A stretch of DNA of 32,331 bases. It comes from Sedimentisphaerales bacterium. GTDB taxonomy: Bacteria; Planctomycetota; Phycisphaerae; Sedimentisphaerales; Anaerobacaceae. The DNA is taken from NCBI GenBank assembly GCA_016936075.1, contig JAFGPS010000156.1, positions 1 through 32,331 on the forward strand, written 5' to 3'. Below the pieces are notes generated by a model. The model was not told the origin of the DNA and searched no databases. It worked only from the letters and a program-made list of their open reading frames with translations. The position numbers and the translations under genes were made by a program. This document shows positions 26,078 through 32,331 of the stretch, piece after piece (within the stretch, counting starts at the first letter, position 1; each line of letters starts with the position of its first letter).

Positions 26078-26651
26078 CATACATAATATTCAAAAAGCCC
26101 AGCAGACACTTGCTGCAATCAAATATCTCATGAGTGTCTATATCGATAGTAATATCTTTGGGGCTTTGGATGCGATTGCGAATGAATTTTTAAAGAAGGA
26201 AGAAGTTGAGTATTCCCATATACTGTTTCATAATACTATTGCCGAATACATACAAATTGCCTCGGAGAGAACAGGGCTTTACGGCAGTAAACTCACGCTC
26301 GAAGCAGCACATCGCGAGGCCATATTTCTGATAATACATTTTTACCGAGGTCTACACGGCGAAGGCATGGATGGTGCCCTGAATGATGCGATTAATACCG
26401 CCTACAACCCGATGGCACTGGTAATTGCCAACCTCAACAAAGCTCTCAAAGATTATGCCTGCAGTAAACATATTCAGGCAGTCAAGTACCATTACATTGA
26501 TTCAATTAGTTGGCAGATGCGGTATATAATGACACAATTACTGCTGTCAGCGGGCGATCTTTATCTCGAACCACCTATGGATACCTGGTCAATCGAGCGG
26601 CTTTCGGGGTGTCTGTTTGAGTTGATTCAAAACAGCATGAAAAACTCTTGA
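26067..26651 (+). CDS. Helical protein, paralogous family member 3
   Basis: 194 aa. Its ATG overlaps the stop of the coupling ATPase. All-helical. FYRGLHGEGMDGALNDAINTAYNPMALVIANLNKALKDYACSKHIQ aligns by eye with member 1 (22351). No known domain or TM segment. It may be an accessory factor of the coupling ATPase. Confidence 0.65.
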   Translation: MNFDIHNIQKAQQTLAAIKYLMSVYIDSNIFGALDAIANEFLKKEEVEYSHILFHNTIAEYIQIASERTGLYGSKLTLEAAHREAIFLIIHFYRGLHGEGMDGALNDAINTAYNPMALVIANLNKALKDYACSKHIQAVKYHYIDSISWQMRYIMTQLLLSAGDLYLEPPMDTWSIERLSGCLFELIQNSMKNS

Positions 26652-26732
26652 TTTTTTCCTCATTTGAAATTTTCCTTTCTGTATCTCCGCTGAGTCAATG
26701 AATAATCGTTATTTTTCGTTCGGAATATATAA

Positions 26733-27032
26733 ATGGATTGTAATCCTTCCGATACGCCAAAGACAGAACTCCAAATCGAGGTACTACTGGAATCACATGA
26801 AAGTTGTCCGATCAAAGGCCATATTCTGGTAGTAACCGATAAAAAGCAGGTTCTGCTCAAACACAGCAAAGAACTTTTATGCAGTGATGTAGTCATTGCC
26901 AAACTCAACAACAAACACATTCACACCGGCCTTACAGCCAAACAATGGAACAACTTTTCTCAGACAATTAATAACGTTATAAAAAAAACAATACCCGCCT
27001 TCCTGATCCTACTCTTTTTCAATAATTCATAA
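26733..27032 (+). CDS. Small protein with C-terminal hydrophobic segment
   Basis: 99 aa. The N-terminal 70 residues are soluble; the C-terminus (KKTIPAFLILLFFNNS) has one short hydrophobic run that could be a tail anchor. It is the only obvious hydrophobic segment among the plus-strand genes from 8169 on. The RBS is weak, so the call is uncertain. If real, it could tie the soluble machinery to the membrane. Confidence 0.5.
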   Translation: MDCNPSDTPKTELQIEVLLESHESCPIKGHILVVTDKKQVLLKHSKELLCSDVVIAKLNNKHIHTGLTAKQWNNFSQTINNVIKKTIPAFLILLFFNNS

Positions 27033-27049
27033 AAGCTGAAATCCTTTAG

Positions 27050-27081
27050 TTCCTTCTGTCGCAATAACTGCGGACAAGGAA
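27050..27081. promoter_or_regulatory. Inverted repeat upstream of the primase gene
   Basis: TTCCTT-(c)-TGTC-GCA (27050-27063) pairs with TGC-GGACA-AGGAA (27069-27081) with single-base bulges, loop ATAAC. It ends 17 bp before the ATG at 27099. It could be an operator, or a hairpin acting on the RBS (AAGGAATTTT follows). The rest of the gap holds nothing else clear. Confidence 0.45.
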
Positions 27082-27098
27082 ATTTAAGGAATTTTAAA

Positions 27099-28091
27099 AT
27101 GAATAAACAGGCAGACTCCCAGGATGAAAAGACAGAATTGTTTATGGGCCTGTTTGCCGGCTTGAAAAATGTTTACGGCAGCTACGACATTAAAACAGGC
27201 AAGGCATATCAGGTTAAGGCAATGGTTGATAAAAAAACCATTATCAGTCACTTGTGGGGTTCACAGCCTTATGGAGTTTATTTGTTGGTCGGAGACAAGA
27301 TCCGAGCCATCGCTGTCGATTTCGACACCAATGATCTGATACCGGTTGTTCGATTCACTGCCAAGTCCGGACAGTTAGGAATTCCTGTGTACATCGAAAG
27401 GAGCAAGTCAAAAGGATACCATATATGGATATTTTTTGAACACCCTGTGGCTGCCTCCAAAGCAAGAGCTGTTGTTCATTACATTTTAAATAAAATCGGA
27501 TACAGTGCTACTGAGGTGTTCCCGAAAAGGGATCGGCTTGATGAAAAAGTCTCCTATGGGAATTTTATCAATACCCCTCTCTTTTGTCTTTCTGCAAAAC
27601 ACCAGAGAACTGTATTTGTTGATCCTGAAAACAACTATCTCCCCTTTGAGGATCAATGGCAGCTACTTTATAATATTGAGAAGAGTTCAGAAGACAGGCT
27701 TGATTGCCTGATCAAAAAACTCAATCTTATCACCTCTGCGCATGTCAATTCTACTAGAACTCAAAGCAGAAACAGACATGAGAATTACTCCCTTCCGCCG
27801 TGTAAACAAAAAATGCTTGACCAAGGGGTTACCCAATACCAGCGTCTATCTTGTTTTCGTATTGCGATATGCCTTAGACGCACTGGTGTTTCCTTTGATT
27901 CTGCAATAAGTATGCTCAAAGCATGGGCGACAAGAAACAGGCCCCAGAATGGAAAAAGGATTATTACGGAAAAAGAAATTATTGCCCAAACACGAAGCGC
28001 CTATACAGGCAGATATCGTAGCGTTGGCTGTGAATGTCCATCCGTTATACCTTTCTGTGATCCAAACTGCCCAATCAGAAACACAAGATAA
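27099..28091 (+). CDS. Archaeo-eukaryotic primase (TOTE-type AEP/PrimPol)
   Basis: 330 aa. AEP core: IRAIAVDFD with the metal-binding D-x-D (D74, D76), ERSKSKGYHIWIFFEHPV with the SxH-type motif (H108) and the signature seen in TOTE conflict-system primases, and a third acidic residue later (FVDPEN). The C-terminal 120 residues carry a helical PriCT-like part and a final cysteine set, C311-x-C313, C320 and C324, found at the end of plasmid-type PrimPols. There is no helicase fused. It makes primers or extends DNA during replication. With Cdc6 at the left end and the reductase directly after it, it belongs to the element's replication kit. The TOTE helicase/nuclease partners are absent. Confidence 0.85.
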   Translation: MNKQADSQDEKTELFMGLFAGLKNVYGSYDIKTGKAYQVKAMVDKKTIISHLWGSQPYGVYLLVGDKIRAIAVDFDTNDLIPVVRFTAKSGQLGIPVYIERSKSKGYHIWIFFEHPVAASKARAVVHYILNKIGYSATEVFPKRDRLDEKVSYGNFINTPLFCLSAKHQRTVFVDPENNYLPFEDQWQLLYNIEKSSEDRLDCLIKKLNLITSAHVNSTRTQSRNRHENYSLPPCKQKMLDQGVTQYQRLSCFRIAICLRRTGVSFDSAISMLKAWATRNRPQNGKRIITEKEIIAQTRSAYTGRYRSVGCECPSVIPFCDPNCPIRNTR

Positions 28092-28112
28092 TTGATTAAA
28101 AAGGAACAGAAT

Positions 28113-30371
28113 ATGGAACTGTCAAAATTGCAAAAGACTCTGCTTCAGCAGCGGTATCTGCTAAAAGACGAGAACAAAAATGTTATCGAAAATAGTGATC
28201 AGATGTTCAGACGTGTAGCTAATGCCATTGTACAGGCAGAAAAGAATTATAAATGTCCTTACGAGACAATCCGTGCAATAGCAGAGGACTTTTATCAAAT
28301 CATGGCCAAGGGCTTATTTCTGCCCAACAGTCCTACGTTAATGAATGCCGGACGAAAAAACGGTATGCTCAGTGCCTGTTTTGTCCTGCCGGTCCTCGAC
28401 AGCATCGAAGGAATCTTTGACGCTGTTAAAGCCACCGCGCTGATTCAGCGGGCCGGCGGCGGAACAGGGTTTGCCTTTGATACGCTTCGGCCAACTGGTG
28501 ACATGGTAGCATCCAGTGGTGGAAAAACATCAGGGCCGATTAGTTTCTGGAAGGTCTTTGCTGAAACCACCAATGCTATTCAGCAAGGAGCCCATCGCCG
28601 CGGAGCAAACATGGCGATGATGTCTATTTATCACCCGGATATCCTTAAATTCATAAACGCAAAAAACGACCTGGCAAAATTCTCCAACTTCAACATCTCG
28701 GTCAAGATTGATGACAAATTTATGGAAACACTGCTGGATTACCCAGATGTCCCCCACAGAGTCATGAATCCAAGGACGGAAAAGTTTTACTTTCTGCCCA
28801 GGACCATCGATATTGACAATTATATTATTGACGATCTTCTGCCAACAGGGAAAATCGATATTCCCTGCTACACTACTTCTGAAATCTGGGAAATGATTGT
28901 TAAAAATGCACATGCTACAGGAGAACCTGGAATCTGTTATATTGATCGTATCAACGAAAACAATCCTACTCCCAATATGGGTAGAATCGAAGCCTGCAAT
29001 CCCTGTGGGGAACAACCGCTTCTGGATTTTGAAAGCTGTAACCTCGGCTCCATCGATGTCAGTAAATTCGTCAGTGAAAAAGAGATTGACTGGGAATTGC
29101 TTGAAAAAACCGTTAGCACTGCTGTCAGGTTTCTGGACGATGTAATTGATGTCAGTCATTACCCTATTCGGGATATTCAGTCTGTCACTCTTTCTAATCG
29201 TAAGATCGGCTTAGGAATCATGGGATTTGCAGATGCACTTATTCAGCTTGGCATCCGATATGACAGCCCAAAAGCACTGGATACTGCAGTTATTTTAGGT
29301 GAATTTATTCAGACAACAGCTCATCAGGCCAGTGAAAAACTCGCCTGGGAAAAAGGGCGGTTTATTAATTACAATTGCAGTATCTGGGACAAAAAGCACG
29401 CCCGTCCTATGAGAAATGCAGCCTGTACGACCATCGCTCCAACCGGCAGTATCAGCATTTTGACCGGCTGCAGCAGCGGCATCGAACCAGTATTTAAATT
29501 CGCCTACCAAAGATCCGCCTTAGACGGCCAGAAATTCATTGAACTGCATCCCCTGATCGAAAGACTTAGCACAACAGGCGGCTGGATGGACGACTCAGTG
29601 AGAGAGAAACTCTTACAGGGTGTTTCACCCGAAGACATCGAAGAAATCCCCAAAGAACTTTCATCTGTAATGGTCACAGCTCACCAAGTTCCGCCGCAGT
29701 GGCATGTCAAGATCCAGGCAGCTTTCCAGGCACACGTCGACAACGCTGTCTCAAAAACAGTCAACCTTCCTGCCGATGCCAAAACTTTAGATGTAGATGA
29801 GGTATACAAGCTGGCCTTTAAACTTGGATGCAAAGGAATCACGGTGTATCGGGATAATGCCCGCGATAATCAGGTCTTTAAGGCGGTTGAAAACAATACC
29901 ACTGATAATCAACCGCATAGCTTAAAACCCCGACAGCAAATCACCACAGGCAAGACTATCAAATACCGTATCGGTTGCGGAACCTTATTTGTCACTGTCA
30001 ACAAGGACGAAAATGGCCTGTGTGAGGTATTTGCAAACCTTGGCAAAGCCGGCGGATGTCCCTCACAATCTGAAGCAACCTGCAGAGCGATATCTGCCGC
30101 CTTGCGGAGTGGTGTTAAACCGGAAATTCTGATCGAGCAACTCAAAAGTATTCGCTGCTTATCAACCATCGCAGGCAGAAAGACTAACAAAGATATAGAT
30201 GTTTTGTCCTGCCCGGATGCGATAGCAACGGCGCTGCAGCAGGCTTTAGGATACAGTGAACAATCCCCAAAATATTCTTCCAGACCAATGTGTCCGGAAT
30301 GTGGCTTTACTTTACGAAAAGAGGCTGGCTGCAATGTATGTGATAACTGTGGTTACAGCAAATGTAGTTAA
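28113..30371 (+). CDS. nrdJ: Class II (B12-dependent) ribonucleotide reductase
   Basis: 752 aa from the ATG at 28113, with AAGGA 7 nt upstream; a TTG at 28092 next to the primase stop is a poorer start. Motifs: PNSPTLMNAG, LSACFVLPVLDSIEGIFDA, GGGTGFAFDTLRPTGD, NPCGEQPLLDFESCNLGSI with the active-site Cys and Glu, and TIAPTGSISILTGCSSGIEP. A C-terminal zinc ribbon, CPECGFTLRKEAGCNVCDNCGYSKC, is the family's thioredoxin-type reactivation tail. Residues needed for catalysis are all present. It supplies deoxynucleotides without oxygen, relying on host cobalamin. There is no B12 riboswitch upstream; the gene is coupled to the primase, suggesting dNTP supply for element replication. Confidence 0.93.
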   Translation: MELSKLQKTLLQQRYLLKDENKNVIENSDQMFRRVANAIVQAEKNYKCPYETIRAIAEDFYQIMAKGLFLPNSPTLMNAGRKNGMLSACFVLPVLDSIEGIFDAVKATALIQRAGGGTGFAFDTLRPTGDMVASSGGKTSGPISFWKVFAETTNAIQQGAHRRGANMAMMSIYHPDILKFINAKNDLAKFSNFNISVKIDDKFMETLLDYPDVPHRVMNPRTEKFYFLPRTIDIDNYIIDDLLPTGKIDIPCYTTSEIWEMIVKNAHATGEPGICYIDRINENNPTPNMGRIEACNPCGEQPLLDFESCNLGSIDVSKFVSEKEIDWELLEKTVSTAVRFLDDVIDVSHYPIRDIQSVTLSNRKIGLGIMGFADALIQLGIRYDSPKALDTAVILGEFIQTTAHQASEKLAWEKGRFINYNCSIWDKKHARPMRNAACTTIAPTGSISILTGCSSGIEPVFKFAYQRSALDGQKFIELHPLIERLSTTGGWMDDSVREKLLQGVSPEDIEEIPKELSSVMVTAHQVPPQWHVKIQAAFQAHVDNAVSKTVNLPADAKTLDVDEVYKLAFKLGCKGITVYRDNARDNQVFKAVENNTTDNQPHSLKPRQQITTGKTIKYRIGCGTLFVTVNKDENGLCEVFANLGKAGGCPSQSEATCRAISAALRSGVKPEILIEQLKSIRCLSTIAGRKTNKDIDVLSCPDAIATALQQALGYSEQSPKYSSRPMCPECGFTLRKEAGCNVCDNCGYSKCS

Positions 30372-30398
30372 TAACAATTTTTTTCAGGAGACAAAATC

Positions 30399-30659
30399 AT
30401 GAACAAACCAGAGAAAAGAATCAGGTGTGGAGCAATCTCGGCCAGTATCTGGGTGGATCGTAAAACTGTGGAAGGTAAGACTGTTGAGTATCATTCAATT
30501 AGTATTACCAAATCCTATAAGGACGGTGACGAATGGAAGCATACCAACAACTTCAATACCGACGATCTCCCCAAAATTGCCTTAGTGGCAAATGAGGTAT
30601 ACCGATATATCAGATTAATTTCCACAGATTCAAATGAGCAAAATGTCGAACCACAATAA
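30399..30659 (+). CDS. Small conserved protein, GxISAxxW / YKD family (paralogue B)
   Basis: 86 aa with AGGAG before the ATG. Paralogue of the protein at 1636-1920: RCGAISASIWVDRKTVEGK, SISITKSYKDGDEWKHTNNFNTDDLPKIALVANEVYRYI. Short, strand-rich then helical. It is co-directional with the reductase and integrase. Its twin sits next to cdc6 at the other end of the window. A role in binding single-stranded DNA is only a guess from its size and context. Confidence 0.75.
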   Translation: MNKPEKRIRCGAISASIWVDRKTVEGKTVEYHSISITKSYKDGDEWKHTNNFNTDDLPKIALVANEVYRYIRLISTDSNEQNVEPQ

Positions 30660-30921
30660 ATCTTATACGAATTTAGATGAACTTCAGAATGTACACAATC
30701 CCGTTGTGGCAACGGGGGGTTGTTTTGAGTTAATGACAGAATCTGAGGTAATTCTATTTCTAAGAATTCCTGAGGTCAGTAAATCACAAAATCATCACAA
30801 TGTGATTGAGCATCTAAAAAAGTATCGAGGCCTGCCTAGAATCCATATATGTCATAAGGCATTATACCCCAGAAAAGCGGTTTTAGAATGGTTGGAGAGA
30901 GAAACTGATGTCGGAAAATAA
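30634..30921 (+). CDS. Excisionase-like HTH protein
   Basis: Up to 95 aa; the start overlaps the upstream gene by 26 bases, and a downstream ATG at 30733 is possible. ELMTESEVILFLRIPEVSKSQNHHNVIEHLKKYRGLPRIHICHKALYPRKAVLEWLER is the MerR-like winged-helix pattern of the 'excisionase/DNA-binding domain' (HTH_17) family: test for level, recognition helix, K-A-V-x-x-W end. It lies directly upstream of the integrase. Probably binds att arms to set the direction of recombination. Confidence 0.72.
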   Translation: MSKMSNHNKSYTNLDELQNVHNPVVATGGCFELMTESEVILFLRIPEVSKSQNHHNVIEHLKKYRGLPRIHICHKALYPRKAVLEWLERETDVGK

Positions 30922-30984
30922 CTCTTGCGCTTTACCTCAAGAGTTGGTAGAATTTAGCTCATATCGTGTGAGCTGAGCCAACTC
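30922..30984 (+). promoter_or_regulatory. Mutually exclusive hairpins in the integrase leader
   Basis: CTCTTG (30922-30927) can pair with CAAGAG (30938-30943). GAGTTGG (30941-30947) can pair with CCAACTC (30978-30984), enclosing AGCTCA (30956-30961) and TGAGCT (30969-30974). The two alternatives share bases 30941-30943, so both cannot form at once. The second ends one base before the SD region GGAAAGGAGG (30985-30994) of the integrase. This looks like a switchable leader or a Xis/repressor operator. Confidence 0.5.
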
Positions 30985-31000
30985 CGGAAAGGAGGTATCA

Positions 31001-32251
31001 ATGAAACAGTTGGTTAAGCTCAATAAGCGGCCGCGGCGTAGCGGTCGTCAATTTACGTATGCATTGCGTTACAAAGATGAATATGGGAAACAAAGATGTG
31101 AAAGTCTTGGACATGCAAATCTGCGGAAAGCCGAGCAGCAACGTGCTCAAAGAGAAAAAGAGCTTCAAATGGGTTCTTTTTCAAGCTCCATGCGGCTCAG
31201 GGATTTTCTGGAAGACAGCTTAGGCAGAACCGGTGATCAGATTAGAGAAAGTACAAGGCGCGAAACTCGATCAGCCATGGAAGATTTTATTGGAACAATC
31301 GGGAATATTGATTTTCAAGAGGTTACATTGACCAAGGGCGAATATTATATCCAGACATGTTTGGACCGCGGCAATAGCAAAGGTACGGTTGCCAAGAAAT
31401 TGAGGCACATAAAAAGAGTGTTTAAGTTGGCAGTCAACCGGAAACAGCTGGTTGAAAATCCGCTGCAGCATATTGCCATGCCTAAAGCAGGTAAAAAGAA
31501 AATCAATATTTACTCAGATGACCACTGCCAAAGGATTTTAAGAAGTGCCCGCGAATATACCTCGGAAAAAGATCCTGCAAGATCAATCAACTGGGATTTA
31601 ATGATCATGGTTGCCTTGGCTGCCGGCATGAGACGGGCTGAATTACTCAACTGCACCTGGGCAGATGTCGACTTTGCTACACAAACAATCGAAGTCAATG
31701 CTAAAACGTGTACTAAAGATACCTGGGAATGGCTTATCAAGGATTCGGATCAGCGCACACTTCCTTTAACTGAAGAGATCGTTCAGATGCTTGTAGATCA
31801 CCAGGCACGGCAGCCAGAAGGCTACCCCTATGTTTTTGTTCCGCCGACAAGATATGATCACATCCAGAAAGTACTTCGACCCAGTGGGAAATGGGCACTT
31901 TCGGATTCCCGACTCAAGGTTGTCAATAATTTCAAAAGGGACTTTGACGAAATATTGAGAAGGGCAGGGATCCAAAAGGGAACTTTCCATGATATTCGGC
32001 GGACGGCCATCAGTATGTGGTTTGCCAATGGCATGAGTGAGTACGATGTGATGACACTGGCCGGGCATTCCAGTTTTACCACAACGCACCAGTTTTACCT
32101 GGCTGTGGCGGATGATTTAATCCATCGGGCAAGGTCTGCAACGGCTCAGGGATTAAGCAAAAAGTTGGGACGTTTTGGGACGCGGCTTGTTCCGGACGAA
32201 AAAGAACCACATGATGAAGAATGTAAATCGCTGAATAATAAAGACTTATGA
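31001..32251 (+). CDS. int: Tyrosine recombinase / integrase
   Basis: 416 aa. AAAGGAGG lies 6 nt before the ATG. An N-terminal arm-binding domain (about 1-60) and core-binding SAM-like domain (about 65-165) precede the catalytic domain. Catalytic residues: R211 in AAGMRRAELL, a candidate Lys at 247, H330-x-x-R333 in TFHDIRRTAISMW, H356 in LAGHSS, and Tyr366 in THQFYLAV. All of the R-K-H-R-H-Y set is present, so it should be active. The C-terminal 30 residues are polar. It ends one base before the tRNA-Phe fragment, the classic place for an attachment-proximal integrase. The sequence style recalls planctomycete site-specific integrases from memory. Confidence 0.93.
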   Translation: MKQLVKLNKRPRRSGRQFTYALRYKDEYGKQRCESLGHANLRKAEQQRAQREKELQMGSFSSSMRLRDFLEDSLGRTGDQIRESTRRETRSAMEDFIGTIGNIDFQEVTLTKGEYYIQTCLDRGNSKGTVAKKLRHIKRVFKLAVNRKQLVENPLQHIAMPKAGKKKINIYSDDHCQRILRSAREYTSEKDPARSINWDLMIMVALAAGMRRAELLNCTWADVDFATQTIEVNAKTCTKDTWEWLIKDSDQRTLPLTEEIVQMLVDHQARQPEGYPYVFVPPTRYDHIQKVLRPSGKWALSDSRLKVVNNFKRDFDEILRRAGIQKGTFHDIRRTAISMWFANGMSEYDVMTLAGHSSFTTTHQFYLAVADDLIHRARSATAQGLSKKLGRFGTRLVPDEKEPHDEECKSLNNKDL

Positions 32252-32252
32252 A

Positions 32253-32294
32253 TGGGCAGGGGCGGATTTGAACCGCCGACACACGGATTTTCAG
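32253..32294 (-). other. tRNA-Phe 3' fragment, probable attachment core (attP/attR-like)
   Basis: On the minus strand the 3' part of a tRNA reads: anticodon loop CTGAAAA (anticodon GAA, 32290-32292), stem 3' strand TCCGT (32283-32287), variable GTGTC, T-arm GGCGG-TTCAAAT-CCGCC (32261-32277), acceptor CCTGCCC (32254-32260) and discriminator A (32253), without an encoded CCA. The 5' half is absent: no GGGCAGG, D-arm or proper ACGGA stem strand occurs in the 37 nt to its right. Integrases of this class target the anticodon loop and copy the tRNA 3' end, so this is the att core. Its 3' side faces int. Confidence 0.8.
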
Positions 32295-32331
32295 GCCGAA
32301 TGTGTCGTCGGTAAGTATAAGCCTGACAAGG

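Noticed and set aside
27099..28091. Complete TOTE conflict system
   Set aside because: The primase has the TOTE-type signature, but no helicase, nuclease or endonuclease partner of that system is next to it; the neighbour is a reductase.
28092..28112. B12 riboswitch upstream of nrdJ
   Set aside because: Only about 20 bases separate the primase stop from the nrdJ ATG, too short for a cobalamin riboswitch.
28530..29159. 209-aa minus-strand open frame inside nrdJ
   Set aside because: Lies wholly inside a gene with unmistakable conserved motifs; a by-product of its codon use.
1..32331. Archaeal host, suggested by Cdc6 and AEP primase
   Set aside because: ECF sigma factor, zinc anti-sigma-like protein, bacterial promoter and integrase argue for a bacterium; the archaeal features are confined to the replication genes.
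32253..32331. Complete tRNA-Phe gene
   Set aside because: The 37 bases on the 5' side contain no acceptor 5' strand, D-arm or matching anticodon stem, so only the 3' half is present.
1..32331. CRISPR array or insertion sequence
   Set aside because: No evenly spaced direct repeats and no transposase or terminal-repeat structure were seen anywhere in the window.

Overview
The window looks like most of a bacterial integrative/conjugative or integrative/mobilisable element. The host is probably a low-to-moderate GC Planctomycetota-type bacterium (Phycisphaerae-like). The host call rests on an ECF sigma factor with a zinc anti-sigma factor, clear Shine-Dalgarno sites, a bacterial-type promoter, and a tyrosine recombinase whose C-terminus resembles planctomycete integrases as I remember them. 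It is an inference, not a database result.

Layout. (1) 1-1554: a regulatory region with two elements resembling archaeal origin recognition boxes (ORBs), directly upstream of a full-length Orc1/Cdc6-type AAA+ initiator, which is ordinarily an archaeal/eukaryotic protein. (2) 1600-4576, minus strand: three small unknown proteins separated by large palindromes, then a Replic_Relax-type protein. (3) 4639-7959, minus strand: an ECF sigma factor, a zinc-binding anti-sigma-like protein and a multi-pass membrane M48 metalloprotease. (4) 8169-27032, plus strand: a tightly packed run of 18 genes. It holds a VirB4/HerA-like DUF87 ATPase, coiled-coil proteins, a WD40 propeller protein, an AAA+ ATPase, a tandem paralogue pair, a zinc-cluster protein, a Ser/Thr kinase, an HTH protein, a Lon-type protease domain, three related helical proteins and a VirD4/TraG-like coupling ATPase. 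Only the last, 99-aa protein has an obvious hydrophobic segment. (5) 27099-30371: a TOTE-type archaeo-eukaryotic primase and a B12-dependent (class II) ribonucleotide reductase. (6) 30399-32293: a small protein paralogous to the one at the left end, an excisionase-like HTH protein, the integrase, and a tRNA-Phe 3' fragment that is the likely attachment core.

How the parts may work together. Cdc6 with ORB-like sites, the primase, NrdJ and perhaps the two small paralogues suggest a self-contained replication kit of archaeal flavour inside a bacterial element. The Replic_Relax protein and the two motor ATPases suggest DNA transfer. No VirB6, VirB8 or VirB10-like channel protein is visible, so the transfer route, or an alternative role for the 18-gene block such as a regulated AAA+/kinase/protease machine, is open. 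The right end (integrase and Xis next to a tRNA-Phe half) is the mobility end. Its geometry fits an attP junction, meaning a circular or tandem form.
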